From an uncultured Sphingorhabdus sp. (GTDB lineage Bacteria > Pseudomonadota > Alphaproteobacteria > Sphingomonadales > Sphingomonadaceae), in assembly GCA_937873665.1 (NCBI GenBank), contig CALMYW010000056.1:1-14248 (forward strand): a stretch of 14,248 nucleotides of DNA, given 5' to 3'. The notes under the pieces were generated by a model that was given only the letters and a program-made list of their open reading frames with translations, was not told the origin of the DNA and searched no databases. Of the stretch, positions 7,185 to 14,248 are shown piece by piece; position 1 is the stretch's first letter; each line of letters opens with the position of its first letter. A program made the position numbers and the translations under genes.

Positions 7185-8018
7185 GTGGCGCTCGGACAGC
7201 ATCGCTCGACGCAAAGGAAGGTGCCGACGGGGCGCGATGACGAAGAGCGCCTAACCGCCGATATTATTGAACTGGCTCGCCGATACGGTCGCTACGGCTA
7301 TCGCAAGATCGCCGCGCTGCTGCGCCATGCCGGCTGGCTAGTGAACGACAAGCGGGTCGAGCGCATCTGGCGGCGTGAGGGGCTGAAGGTTCCTTACAAA
7401 CAACCCAAACGCGGTCGTCTGTGGCTGACAGACGGCTCGTGCATCCGACTGCGCCCGGAGCACCGCAATCATGTGTGGTCCTACGACTTCGTCGAGGATC
7501 GCACACATGACGGACGGAAATACCGGATGCTCAACGTGGTCGATGAGTTCACGCATGAGAGCTTGGCGATCAGGGTGCGGCGCAAGCTGAAATCGATCGA
7601 CGTGATCGACGTTCTCTCAGAGCTGTTCGTCCTGCGCGGCGTTCCAGGACACATTCGCTCTGATAACGGCCCTGAGTTCATCGCCGAAGCTGTGCAGAAC
7701 TGGATCACCGCTGTTGGATCGAAGACGGCTTACATCGCGCCGGGCAGCCCGTGGGAGAACGGATACGTCGAGAGCTTCAACGCCCGGCTCAGAGACGAAC
7801 TGCTGAACGGGGAGATTTTCTACTCGCTCCGTGAGGCTCAGATCGTCATTGAGAGCTGGCGCCGGCATTACAACGCAGTGAGGCCGCATGCTTCGCTCGG
7901 CTACAAAGCACCAGCGCCTGAGGTCTTCGTTCCCGCCCTTGCTGCATGGCCGCCTACGCGGGCTACGCCCGCTCCACCGTCCACGCAGCATCTAGCCGAA
8001 GGAGGGGCTATGAACTAA
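7185..8018 (+). CDS. IS3-family transposase OrfB (DDE integrase core)
   Basis: This is the catalytic part of the transposase, 277 codons from a GTG at 7185. The frame is in fact open from 7101, so the natural product is probably OrfAB (6835-8018) made by -1 frameshifting, and the GTG is only a nominal start. An HTH_21-type segment ([20 protein letters not shown]) precedes the integrase core. The acidic triad is visible as the Asp in VWSYDFVED, the Asp in [10 protein letters not shown] and the Glu in [18 protein letters not shown]. The C-terminal motif [21 protein letters not shown] is typical of the IS407/IS3 group. No stop or frameshift breaks it, so the element may still move. Confidence 0.92.
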   Translation: MALGQHRSTQRKVPTGRDDEERLTADIIELARRYGRYGYRKIAALLRHAGWLVNDKRVERIWRREGLKVPYKQPKRGRLWLTDGSCIRLRPEHRNHVWSYDFVEDRTHDGRKYRMLNVVDEFTHESLAIRVRRKLKSIDVIDVLSELFVLRGVPGHIRSDNGPEFIAEAVQNWITAVGSKTAYIAPGSPWENGYVESFNARLRDELLNGEIFYSLREAQIVIESWRRHYNAVRPHASLGYKAPAPEVFVPALAAWPPTRATPAPPSTQHLAEGGAMN

Positions 8019-8026
8019 CATTGCAC

Positions 8027-8051
8027 CGGACCACCCGATGGGGGCTGATCA
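8027..8051 (-). repeat. Right terminal inverted repeat of the IS3 element
   Basis: Read on the minus strand it begins TGATCAGCCCCCA and closes with GTGGTCCG, matching the left end. It starts 8 bases after the orfB stop codon. Confidence 0.85.
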
Positions 8052-8414
8052 GGCTTAGCTGGATTTTTACTTACGTTATTCCAATGGCTTATGAGCCTGT
8101 GCAATGGACAGCGGGTCGGCGCTCAAACACCCAACCTGACATTTCGTCATACCGTTTGCGCCTGTTTTCACACGGGTCGCTGAAATCATTGGAATCGGCG
8201 CCCTGACAATTTGGCAGTGGCTTGAATCGCCTTGGAATGCGGGACTGTTTCAGGGTGGCTCGGCGGCTCAACGCCAAAACGTTCGAGCATCAAAATAGAT
8301 GTCTCGCCATTGCCCCAGCGGGTGGCACGCGCGACGGCAAACGGTGTTGTGCTTGCGGAGACAAACAATGCCAGTCGCGCCAAACTGCGTGGAACATCGC
8401 CTGCTTCTCAGCGT
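8052..8414. other. 363-bp stretch between the IS and the adaptor gene, no recognisable gene
   Basis: I find no shell-gene continuation here in any frame and no recognised protein. Two weak open frames exist. One is on the minus strand (8383-8186, TTG start, containing RWGNGETSILMLERFGVEPP). The other is on the plus strand, running out of the IS to 8206. Neither has a ribosome site or a family I know. A 9-base inverted pair ATTCCAATG/CATTGGAAT lies at 8078-8086 and 8187-8195, about 100 bases apart, possibly by chance. No convincing terminator for the secretion operon is visible. Confidence 0.4.
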
Positions 8415-9770
8415 CTATCGTTCCCTGAGTGCGCTCTGGCGCATACGTGTTAGGGGCTTCATGATGTAGCTGAGAACGGATTTCTGACCGGTCCGCACAT
8501 CGACATCTGCCACCATGCCTGGGAGCACCTGAAACTCTTTGTCGTTCTGCAGCAGGGTTCGCCCTGCGGTCCGCACTTGGATCAGATAATACGTCACGCC
8601 TTGGTCGTCGGTGATGCTGTCCGCACCGATCTGCTCGACGCGCCCCTCAAGGCCGCCATAAAGTGAGAAGTCGTAGGCCGACAGTTTCACCACTGCTGGA
8701 AGCCCCGGATACATGAAGGCGATATCATTCGGCTTGATGCGCGCTTCGACAACCAGCGTATCGTTCATCGGAACAATTTCGATCAGGCTCTGACCCGGCT
8801 GCACGACTTGACCCGGCGTTGTGACGTGCACGGTCTTGACGATGCCGGCCACCGGCGCCTTCACAACAGTCCGCGACACACGATCCTCGCCGCCGCGTGC
8901 CTGCTCGCCCAGAACGCCAGCCTCCACACGCGCACTCGATAATTGCTGCATGGCCTCGCTGCGGAAAGCCGATATTTTCTCGTTGATCCGGTCGCGCGCC
9001 TCGCGTACTGCCGCTTCGAGACGCGGCAACGACAATTCAGCCGCCGACAGGCTGCCCGCCGTATCGTTCACCTTGCTTTCGATGGCCAGCATCTCCGCCC
9101 GCGAGGCCGCCTTGCTCTGAACGAGAGGCTGCAACAGCGCCAGCTGTTCATTGGCGAGCGCCAGAGCGCGCTTCAGCGTTTCAATGCGGTCCTTGACCTC
9201 GACGACTTCCTGCGTCCGCTGGCTCTCCTGCGTGGTGAACACATCGATTGCCGATTTAAGCTCGCGCTCGCGGCTACCGAAGTGCTGCATTTGAGTCGCG
9301 ACCAAGTCCGGCCGCCGCGTCGCCAGATGATCTGGGAATTGTGGTGTGGCGCCGCGCACCTCTGCCTCCAGCCGGACAATGAGCGCTTCGAAGCTGTCGA
9401 TCTTTTCCTGCGTTTCACCGAGCGACGAACCCGCTTGTGTCGGATCGATCTTCAACAGCACGTCGCCGGCCTTGACCGTGGCGCCTTCGCGCACCAAGAC
9501 CTCGCGCACGATACCGCCTTCGAGGTTTTGAATAACCTGCAGCTTGCTCGCCGGAATAACGCGGCCCTGTCCTGTCGTCACCTCGTCGATGCGTGCGAAC
9601 GCCGCCCAGACGAAAAACCCGATCACCAGCGCGATCAGACTGAGCAGAAGCCGATCTAGCCCGCGCGCAGGCCGCGCCAGCAGATCAGCGCTGATGGCCG
9701 ACGGCACACCGATCGGCCGCCGCACTTTAGGTTGCTCCGGCTTGCTCACCGATAGAGGCGCCGCCGTCAT
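8415..9770 (-). CDS. Type I secretion membrane-fusion (adaptor) protein, HlyD/LapC family
   Basis: This 451-residue protein joins the inner-membrane ABC transporter to the TolC channel across the periplasm. After a short cytoplasmic N-terminus a single membrane helix (about residues 40-58, LLLSLIALVIGFFVWAAF) is followed by the family-typical segment TTGQGRVIPASKLQVIQNLEGG. The lipoyl half (VREGATVKAGDVLLKIDPTQ), a long alpha-hairpin rich in Glu, Arg and Ala (about 115-295), and the returning lipoyl/beta-barrel part (VVKAPVAGIVKTVHV, GQSLIEIVP) come next. It ends with the conserved PGMVADVDVRTGQKSVLSYIMKPL. Length and layout match TIGR01843-type adaptors. Its ATG overlaps the stop of the ABC transporter gene in ATGA (4 bases), so the two are translationally coupled. 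It is intact and is the last gene of the secretion operon. Confidence 0.95.
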   Translation of the reverse strand: MTAAPLSVSKPEQPKVRRPIGVPSAISADLLARPARGLDRLLLSLIALVIGFFVWAAFARIDEVTTGQGRVIPASKLQVIQNLEGGIVREVLVREGATVKAGDVLLKIDPTQAGSSLGETQEKIDSFEALIVRLEAEVRGATPQFPDHLATRRPDLVATQMQHFGSRERELKSAIDVFTTQESQRTQEVVEVKDRIETLKRALALANEQLALLQPLVQSKAASRAEMLAIESKVNDTAGSLSAAELSLPRLEAAVREARDRINEKISAFRSEAMQQLSSARVEAGVLGEQARGGEDRVSRTVVKAPVAGIVKTVHVTTPGQVVQPGQSLIEIVPMNDTLVVEARIKPNDIAFMYPGLPAVVKLSAYDFSLYGGLEGRVEQIGADSITDDQGVTYYLIQVRTAGRTLLQNDKEFQVLPGMVADVDVRTGQKSVLSYIMKPLTRMRQSALRER

Positions 9771-12040
9771 GCGACACCCCCGGACGGAAGCCTGACCGCG
9801 CCAGCAGCCGAAATGGTCACCTTGGGTGTCTGCGCCGCCGTTCGCCGGGCTTCGAGTTCTCTTAGAACGTCAGCCTTCTTGCCATCGAGAATGACGCGGC
9901 CGCCTTCCATAACGATCAAGCGATCCACCAGCGCCAACACCGCCGGACGATGGGAAATGGCAACGATCGTGCAATCCTTCAAAGCTGCCTTCATTGAGCG
10001 CACGACGTGCTGCTCGGTCAGGAGGTCCATGTCGCTCGTCGGTTCATCGAGCAGCACGATCCGCGGGCTTCTAAACAACGCGCGCGCCAGCGCCACCGAT
10101 TGTCTCTGTCCGCCTGAGAGGCCCGCGCCTCGTTCGCGCACCAGTGTTTCGAATCCCTTGGGAAGCTTGAGTATCCACTCCAGCGCACCAGCCGCGCGTG
10201 CTGCCGCGATCACGTCCTCATCCGGCGCACCCGGATCGGCGAGCGCAATGTTGGTGCGGATGGTCCCGTGAAAAAGATCAGCCCCCTGCAGCGCCAGCCC
10301 GATATTGGCGCGCAGCAGCGACGGATCAATCTGATGCACCGGCACGCCATCGGCCGTCACCCGGCCCTTGTTCGGCACATATACGGCATGCATGAGCTTC
10401 AACAACGTCGTCTTGCCGCTGCCGATGGCTCCGATGAGCCCGACATGCTCACCGGGCGCGATCGTAAACGTCACATCCGATAGGCAGGGCGGCTCATCCT
10501 TATCGTAGAAAAACCCCAAGCCCTCAACTGCAAGGCGTCCTGAAAATTCAGCTTTCGCCAGCAGCCGCGCGCCTTCTGGACACTCTTGTTCGAGATCCAC
10601 GATTTCCGAAAGCGCCCTAAAGGCCAGCCGGGTTTGATGCAGCCGCGTGATCAGCATCGCGATCTGGCCCAGCGGCTGCCACGCCCGGCCCGCCAGCATC
10701 GTTGCTGCAATGAGCCCGCCCCTGGTCAGGCTGCCCGCTGCCACGAGATAGAAACCCGCGACGACCATGGCGATTTGCGTCAGCGTCTGGATGGCGAAGA
10801 TCGTGTGGATACCGAGATTGGAGATGTATCGGCTCGCATGCGCGGCCCGGATCTGATCGCTGACCGCCGCCTCCCACTTACCCGCTGCCCAACTCTCCGC
10901 GCCCGCAGCCTTGACGCTGTCGAGGCCGACGATCGTCTCGACGATGATCGCGTTTTTCTGTGCCGAGTCTCTGAAACTTTTTTCCGAAAGCCGCGTCAAC
11001 CGCTTCTGCGTCACCCAACCAATGCCGAGCACCACGGGTATTGTCAGGAGCGCGATCCATCCCAGCGGCCCGCCCACCACGAAGATCATCGCCAAGAAGA
11101 AGATCAGAAACGGCACATCGCCAAATGCCGTGAGGGTTGCGGAATTGAAGAATTCGCGAAGCGTCTCGAATTCCCTGAGCGCGTTGGCTCTGACGCCTGC
11201 CGAGACCGGACGGACATTGGCTCGCGCACCGAGAAGCCGCCCAAATATAAGATTGGCAAGCACGACGTCCGCCCGCCGCGACGCGACATCGACAAACTCC
11301 GCCCGCAGCGTCTTGATGAGAAAATCAAACAGCGTCGCCAGCACAACGCCGATAGCGAGCGCCCACAGCGTCGTCTCGACCGCATTCGGCAGAACGCGAT
11401 CGTAGACATTCATCGTGAAGAGCGGCAGCGCCAGCGCCAGAAGATTCAAAGCCACCGTGGCCGCGATGGCCTCGCCGTAAATTTTTCCACTGTCGCGAAA
11501 CGCCGACAGAAACCAGTTGTTGCCCGAACGGCGGACGGCCGTCTCACCGCGCTCGTCGCGCCCCGCCTCGGGTCGTAGCCGCACGATTTGGCGCGAGGGC
11601 GCCTGTTCGATCGCGTTCAGCGGCAGCGCGATGCGCGCCTCGGACTGACCAGGACGAGACAGCCGCGCCGTCGCCCCTTGGTCTGAGGTGCCCGCTTCGA
11701 ACTCCCACAACACTACGCAGCTGCCGCCGCTTGTCATCACAAGCACCGGCAAATCGTGGGCTTTGAGTGTGGAGAGCGGCACAGTCGCGACGTCAGCACT
11801 CAGATTGGCGCGCCGCGCGGCAGACGCCACATGTTCGAGCGGCAAGCGCCCCTCGACCAACGGCAAACCGGCAACGAGGACTTTCGCGACCGTTCTCGAT
11901 CCGTAATGAGCGGCGACGTCGCAGAGAGCCTGCGCAAGAATATCCTGCGGACCGTCGTCCCGCGAATGAGAAACGGCCGCCGCCATTTGCTGGGCTGCCG
12001 CCTCCAATTGTCCGACCATGTCTGCTGTGCCATCGCTCAT
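9767..12040 (-). CDS. Type I secretion ABC transporter/permease, LapB-like, with degenerate C39 domain
   Basis: This 757-residue inner-membrane exporter drives transport of RTX/adhesin substrates by ATP hydrolysis. Residues 1-150 form a C39-like domain; where the catalytic Cys of active C39 peptidases would stand, the sequence has Ile (QDILAQALCDVAAHYG), so it probably binds substrate rather than cutting it. The membrane domain spans about 185-440, with hydrophobic helices near 190-210, 226-243, 305-345 and 412-436. The nucleotide-binding domain has Walker A GAIGSGKTT (537-545), Q-loop Gln585, signature LSGGQRQ (641-647), Walker B IVLLDEP (661-667) and switch His697. It resembles the LssB/LapB subfamily (TIGR03375) that serves large adhesins. 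It starts 44 bases after the tolC-like stop and overlaps the adaptor gene by 4 bases. A proline- and alanine-containing tail of about 30 residues follows the NBD. Confidence 0.95.
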   Translation of the reverse strand: MSDGTADMVGQLEAAAQQMAAAVSHSRDDGPQDILAQALCDVAAHYGSRTVAKVLVAGLPLVEGRLPLEHVASAARRANLSADVATVPLSTLKAHDLPVLVMTSGGSCVVLWEFEAGTSDQGATARLSRPGQSEARIALPLNAIEQAPSRQIVRLRPEAGRDERGETAVRRSGNNWFLSAFRDSGKIYGEAIAATVALNLLALALPLFTMNVYDRVLPNAVETTLWALAIGVVLATLFDFLIKTLRAEFVDVASRRADVVLANLIFGRLLGARANVRPVSAGVRANALREFETLREFFNSATLTAFGDVPFLIFFLAMIFVVGGPLGWIALLTIPVVLGIGWVTQKRLTRLSEKSFRDSAQKNAIIVETIVGLDSVKAAGAESWAAGKWEAAVSDQIRAAHASRYISNLGIHTIFAIQTLTQIAMVVAGFYLVAAGSLTRGGLIAATMLAGRAWQPLGQIAMLITRLHQTRLAFRALSEIVDLEQECPEGARLLAKAEFSGRLAVEGLGFFYDKDEPPCLSDVTFTIAPGEHVGLIGAIGSGKTTLLKLMHAVYVPNKGRVTADGVPVHQIDPSLLRANIGLALQGADLFHGTIRTNIALADPGAPDEDVIAAARAAGALEWILKLPKGFETLVRERGAGLSGGQRQSVALARALFRSPRIVLLDEPTSDMDLLTEQHVVRSMKAALKDCTIVAISHRPAVLALVDRLIVMEGGRVILDGKKADVLRELEARRTAAQTPKVTISAAGAVRLPSGGVA

Positions 12041-12084
12041 CGACTATCCAGCCCCCGCAGACAAAAGCCTCGCTCGCATCGCTG

Positions 12085-13503
12085 TTACTTGGCCGGCGCG
12101 GTGTCTGCGCTCCAGCTGTGATAGCCCTCGCGCGGCACGGCATTGACCTCTGCACGCCAACCTTCGATCAGGTTTTCCGCCGGTGGCTGCGCCGCCTCAA
12201 GCGGCATGTCCAGACCGAGCCCCGGAACCAGACGTCCCATGGCCGCAAGCAGACGATAGCTGCTGTAGATGCCGATCAGCTCTTCGGTTTTCAGCGAGCT
12301 GTTGACGACGAAAATTTCATTCTGCACATCCAGAATATCGAGGAGACGGCGCTGGCCGACGTCGAATTGCTCCAGATAGGCCGAGCGCCGTTGGCGTTGC
12401 AGGCTGAGTTGCTCGCGCAGCTCCGGCACCCGCACCGAAGCCGCCTTAAGCGCGTTCCACGAGATGCGCGTCTCGCGCTCCACATTGCGGGATGTGTTCG
12501 CCGAGATTTCATCGGCCTCCGCTGCCCGGGCGCGGGCTTCCCAGATGCGTGCTTTGTCGATACCGCCGTTGAACAAGTTCCAGCGCACTACCAGCATGGC
12601 GGTGGCGTCGTAGTTCTTGTCGTTGTCCTCGACGAGGCCCCAGCCGTGATTGGTCGAGACTTCGAAATTCAGCTTCGGGCTGAAGCGCGCATAGGTCGAG
12701 CCCACGGCCGCTTCGGCAGCCAACGCATCAAACTGCGTGGCAACGACCGAAGGCGCCACCTGCACGGCTTCGCCCACGGCATCATCTACCGACCTCGGCA
12801 GGCCCCTAGCTGGCGAAGCGGCATCGAGCTTCGCTGGCATCCGGCCGACGACGGATTTGAAAAGCGCATAGGCATCTTGCACCCGCGCAGCTGCTTCGGC
12901 GACGATCGCCTTGGCATTGGCGGTGCGTGCTGCCGCTTCAGTACTTTCGGCTGCGTTGGCCATACCACCGTCTGCGCGCTGGCGCACGCGCGCCAAGAGA
13001 CCTCGGTGAGCTTCGAGATTGGCCTCAGCCGCCGATAACACGGCTCTGGCGCGGTTACATTCGAGATAGGCTTGCACGGCACGCAGCGCGATCGAGTTGG
13101 CGGTGTCGTTGACGCGCCAGCGCGCGCTTTCTACGCGGTTCTTTTGGCGTGCGATTTCATGTTGGCTCTCGAACCCGTCGAAGATCCGTTGCGAGAAAAC
13201 CGTTCCCACGCCGTCGCGGTCGTGCCAGTCGTTACTGTCTTTGATGCCGTTGCCGGTCACGCTGAATTCGCGGTGACGGCCCACGTCCGCCTTGACGTCG
13301 ACCGTCGGCAGGTTCAGCCCGCGCGCTGCGTTGAGTTCATTATCAATGGCGCGTCTGTTGAACCGAATGGCGGCAAGCTCTGGGTGACCTTCAAGTGCTT
13401 CCTGCACAACGCCAACGAGGGAATCGGCGACGGCGGCCGGAGCCGCAATCGAGCAGACAAGCGCCACCGCCGCAGCTCGAAGAGCCACGTATCCGCGTAT
13501 CAT
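12085..13503 (-). CDS. Type I secretion outer-membrane channel, TolC family
   Basis: This 472-residue protein forms the outer-membrane exit duct of the type I system. An N-terminal Sec signal peptide (AAAVALVCSIAAPAAVA, cleavage probably after residue 26) precedes two OEP repeats. Repeat 1 contains ALEGHPELAAIRFN, GLNLPTVDVKADVG and FSQRIFDGFES; repeat 2 contains ALAAEAAVGSTYARFSPKLNF, VVRWNLFNGG and QRRLLDILDVQNEIFVVNSS. The second strand-turn ends YRLLAAMGRL, typical of TIGR01844. The start is supported by an AGGGGG ribosome site four bases before the ATG at 13503. It is the first gene of a three-gene operon with the ABC transporter and the adaptor. The terminator at 13856-13893 separates it from the RTX gene upstream, so it probably has its own promoter in 13504-13855. 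Confidence 0.94.
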   Translation of the reverse strand: MIRGYVALRAAAVALVCSIAAPAAVADSLVGVVQEALEGHPELAAIRFNRRAIDNELNAARGLNLPTVDVKADVGRHREFSVTGNGIKDSNDWHDRDGVGTVFSQRIFDGFESQHEIARQKNRVESARWRVNDTANSIALRAVQAYLECNRARAVLSAAEANLEAHRGLLARVRQRADGGMANAAESTEAAARTANAKAIVAEAAARVQDAYALFKSVVGRMPAKLDAASPARGLPRSVDDAVGEAVQVAPSVVATQFDALAAEAAVGSTYARFSPKLNFEVSTNHGWGLVEDNDKNYDATAMLVVRWNLFNGGIDKARIWEARARAAEADEISANTSRNVERETRISWNALKAASVRVPELREQLSLQRQRRSAYLEQFDVGQRRLLDILDVQNEIFVVNSSLKTEELIGIYSSYRLLAAMGRLVPGLGLDMPLEAAQPPAENLIEGWRAEVNAVPREGYHSWSADTAPAK

Positions 13504-13855
13504 TCATCCCCCTGGGAAGCCCCGACTAAAGTCGCTCATGCGGTTGCACGCCGAAGGCGCCAAATCCGCGAAAGCGCTTACAAGTCATAAAGTCCTACGT
13601 TCCACGCGAATTTGTGCCTGATTCGAGTGGTTGCGCCCATACGCGCAGGTCATCCTTTGATCCGCTTTTCCTCAAACTATAAAGAATAAGTCTTATACTG
13701 ATTTATTGCGTGCTTTCCTGGCAACATCGCTGGCAGCCGGCGTAGCGCCAACAATCCATGACCGAACGCAATGGGCGTCACACCTATCGGATGAACACAC
13801 TACCGGATAGCGCGCGCCCGCCCCGACCCCAGGGGCGAGGCAGGGCAGGGCGATC
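13504..13855. other. Intergenic region upstream of the secretion operon
   Basis: No gene is supported here. The stretch should hold the promoter of the tolC-like operon (minus strand), since the upstream RTX gene ends in a terminator. An AT-rich patch at about 13672-13712, containing TATAGT and TATAAG on the minus strand, is the most promoter-like part, but I see no well-spaced -35 box. A GC-rich inverted repeat CGCCCC/GGGGCG lies around 13821-13839; it has no T run, so it is at most a secondary structure after the RTX terminator. Confidence 0.4.
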
Positions 13856-13893
13856 AAAAAGCCAACGGCCTCAAACGATCAAGTTGCCGTTGG
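13856..13893 (-). terminator. Rho-independent terminator overlapping the RTX stop codon
   Basis: On the minus strand an 8-bp perfect stem CCAACGGC / GCCGTTGG (13893-13886 and 13869-13862) with a 16-base loop is followed by C then TTTTT. The left arm lies in the last codons of the RTX gene and the TGA stop lies in the loop. This should end the transcript of the RTX gene before the secretion operon. Confidence 0.75.
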
Positions 13894-14248
13894 TCCGCAT
13901 CGCGTTGACGTCGAGACCGGTGACGCCCTGCAAGATCACGAGGTCCTGGAAGCTGTTACCGCCGCCGTTCGCATCAATCCGGATCGTGCTGTTTCCGGCC
14001 GCCGAGTTGACTTGAATGTAATCAGTCAGGATCGATGTCGCGGGATCAAAGCCAACCAGCAAAGCGGCAATATCCAAGGCATCTCCGCCGGCCCCCGCAG
14101 CAAAGTCCGTGACGTTGTCAACGCCAGAGCCAAGATCACCGGAGCCATAGGCGAAGACGTCTGCTCCGCCGCCGCCCGTCAACGTATCGCTACCTTGCCC
14201 GCCGGTCAGGCGATCACTGTCGGCTCCGCCGTCGAGCGCGTCGATCCC
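13871..14248 (-). CDS. RTX protein C-terminus with type I secretion signal (runs off the right edge)
   Basis: The last 125 residues of a larger minus-strand protein are visible, ending at TGA 13873-13871. Glycine- and aspartate-rich RTX nonapeptides (LDGGADSD, LTGGQGSDTLTGGGGADVF) bind calcium outside the cell. They lead into the C-terminal secretion module: ADVFAYGSGDLGSGVDNVTDF, GDALDIAALLVGF, then SFQDLVILQGVTGLDVNAM and the hydrophobic end NGNLIV. This is the VCA0849-type C-terminal target domain of giant type I adhesins. The protein is therefore a probable substrate of the exporter encoded immediately downstream. Its size, repeats and N-terminus lie outside the window, so adhesin or RTX enzyme cannot be decided here. 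Confidence 0.93.
   Translation of the reverse strand, partial: GIDALDGGADSDRLTGGQGSDTLTGGGGADVFAYGSGDLGSGVDNVTDFAAGAGGDALDIAALLVGFDPATSILTDYIQVNSAAGNSTIRIDANGGGNSFQDLVILQGVTGLDVNAMRTNGNLIV

Larger units (their letters stand above)
6773..8051 (+). mobile_element. IS3-family insertion sequence (IS407-like group), 1279 bp
   Basis: The element has imperfect terminal inverted repeats that begin TGATC and share the blocks CCCCCA and GTGGTCCG (6773-6798 and 8027-8051). Inside are orfA (HTH plus leucine zipper) and orfB (DDE integrase core) in overlapping frames, the standard IS3 layout. Both frames look intact, so the element could be active. The three to five bases flanking each end do not match (left flank ends ATAG, right flank begins GGCT), so I see no target-site duplication. 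The element truncates the encapsulin shell gene on its left. On its right there is no continuation of that gene, which suggests a deletion next to the element after or during insertion. Confidence 0.9.

Noticed and set aside
8943..9659. A 238-codon plus-strand frame inside the adaptor gene
   Set aside because: It lies antisense to an intact HlyD-family gene, with no ribosome site and no family resemblance.
11767..13038. A 423-codon plus-strand frame across the tolC-like and ABC transporter genes
   Set aside because: It lies antisense to two well-supported genes and its composition is typical of a GC-rich shadow frame.

Overview
The base composition, the protein families and the codon use suggest a high-GC alphaproteobacterium, most likely of the order Hyphomicrobiales (Rhizobiales). 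This is an inference from protein style, not from a marker gene. The window is dominated by a type I secretion / giant adhesin locus on the minus strand. A small plus-strand sulfur-metabolism island sits inside it and has been broken by an insertion sequence.

Reading the minus strand from right to left: (1) 14248-13871 is the C-terminal tail of a large RTX protein with a type I secretion signal, closed by a Rho-independent terminator that overlaps its stop codon. (2) 13503-8415 holds three co-directional genes for a complete type I secretion machine: TolC-type outer-membrane channel, LapB-type ABC transporter with a degenerate C39-like domain, and HlyD/LapC-type adaptor. (3) 4418 to the left edge is the first 1472 codons of a second giant adhesin. 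It has no signal peptide, an unrecognised N-terminal region of about 350 residues, and then tandem Ig/cadherin-like repeats of about 130-140 residues. A single secretion machine is thus flanked by two probable substrates, one ending upstream and one beginning downstream.

Between the secretion genes and the second adhesin lies the plus-strand island. It has an intact EpsC-type serine O-acetyltransferase (cysE, 5259-6206), followed by the broken 5' half of a Family 2A (SrpI-like) encapsulin nanocompartment shell gene (6302-6772). The shell remnant carries a frameshift with apparent loss of a few codons. It is cut off exactly at the left inverted repeat of an IS3-family element (6773-8051, orfA and orfB joined by a canonical GGGAAAC slippery heptamer). 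The shell's 3' half is not found on the other side of the IS and I see no target-site duplication, which suggests an IS-associated deletion. The remains of a HAD-type phosphatase gene with an in-frame amber codon lie between cysE and the adhesin (about 5038-4595, minus strand).

The most unusual content is the decayed encapsulin/serine acetyltransferase sulfur module inside an adhesin secretion locus. The 273-residue two-domain super-repeat of the adhesin and the pairing of two adhesins around one exporter come next.
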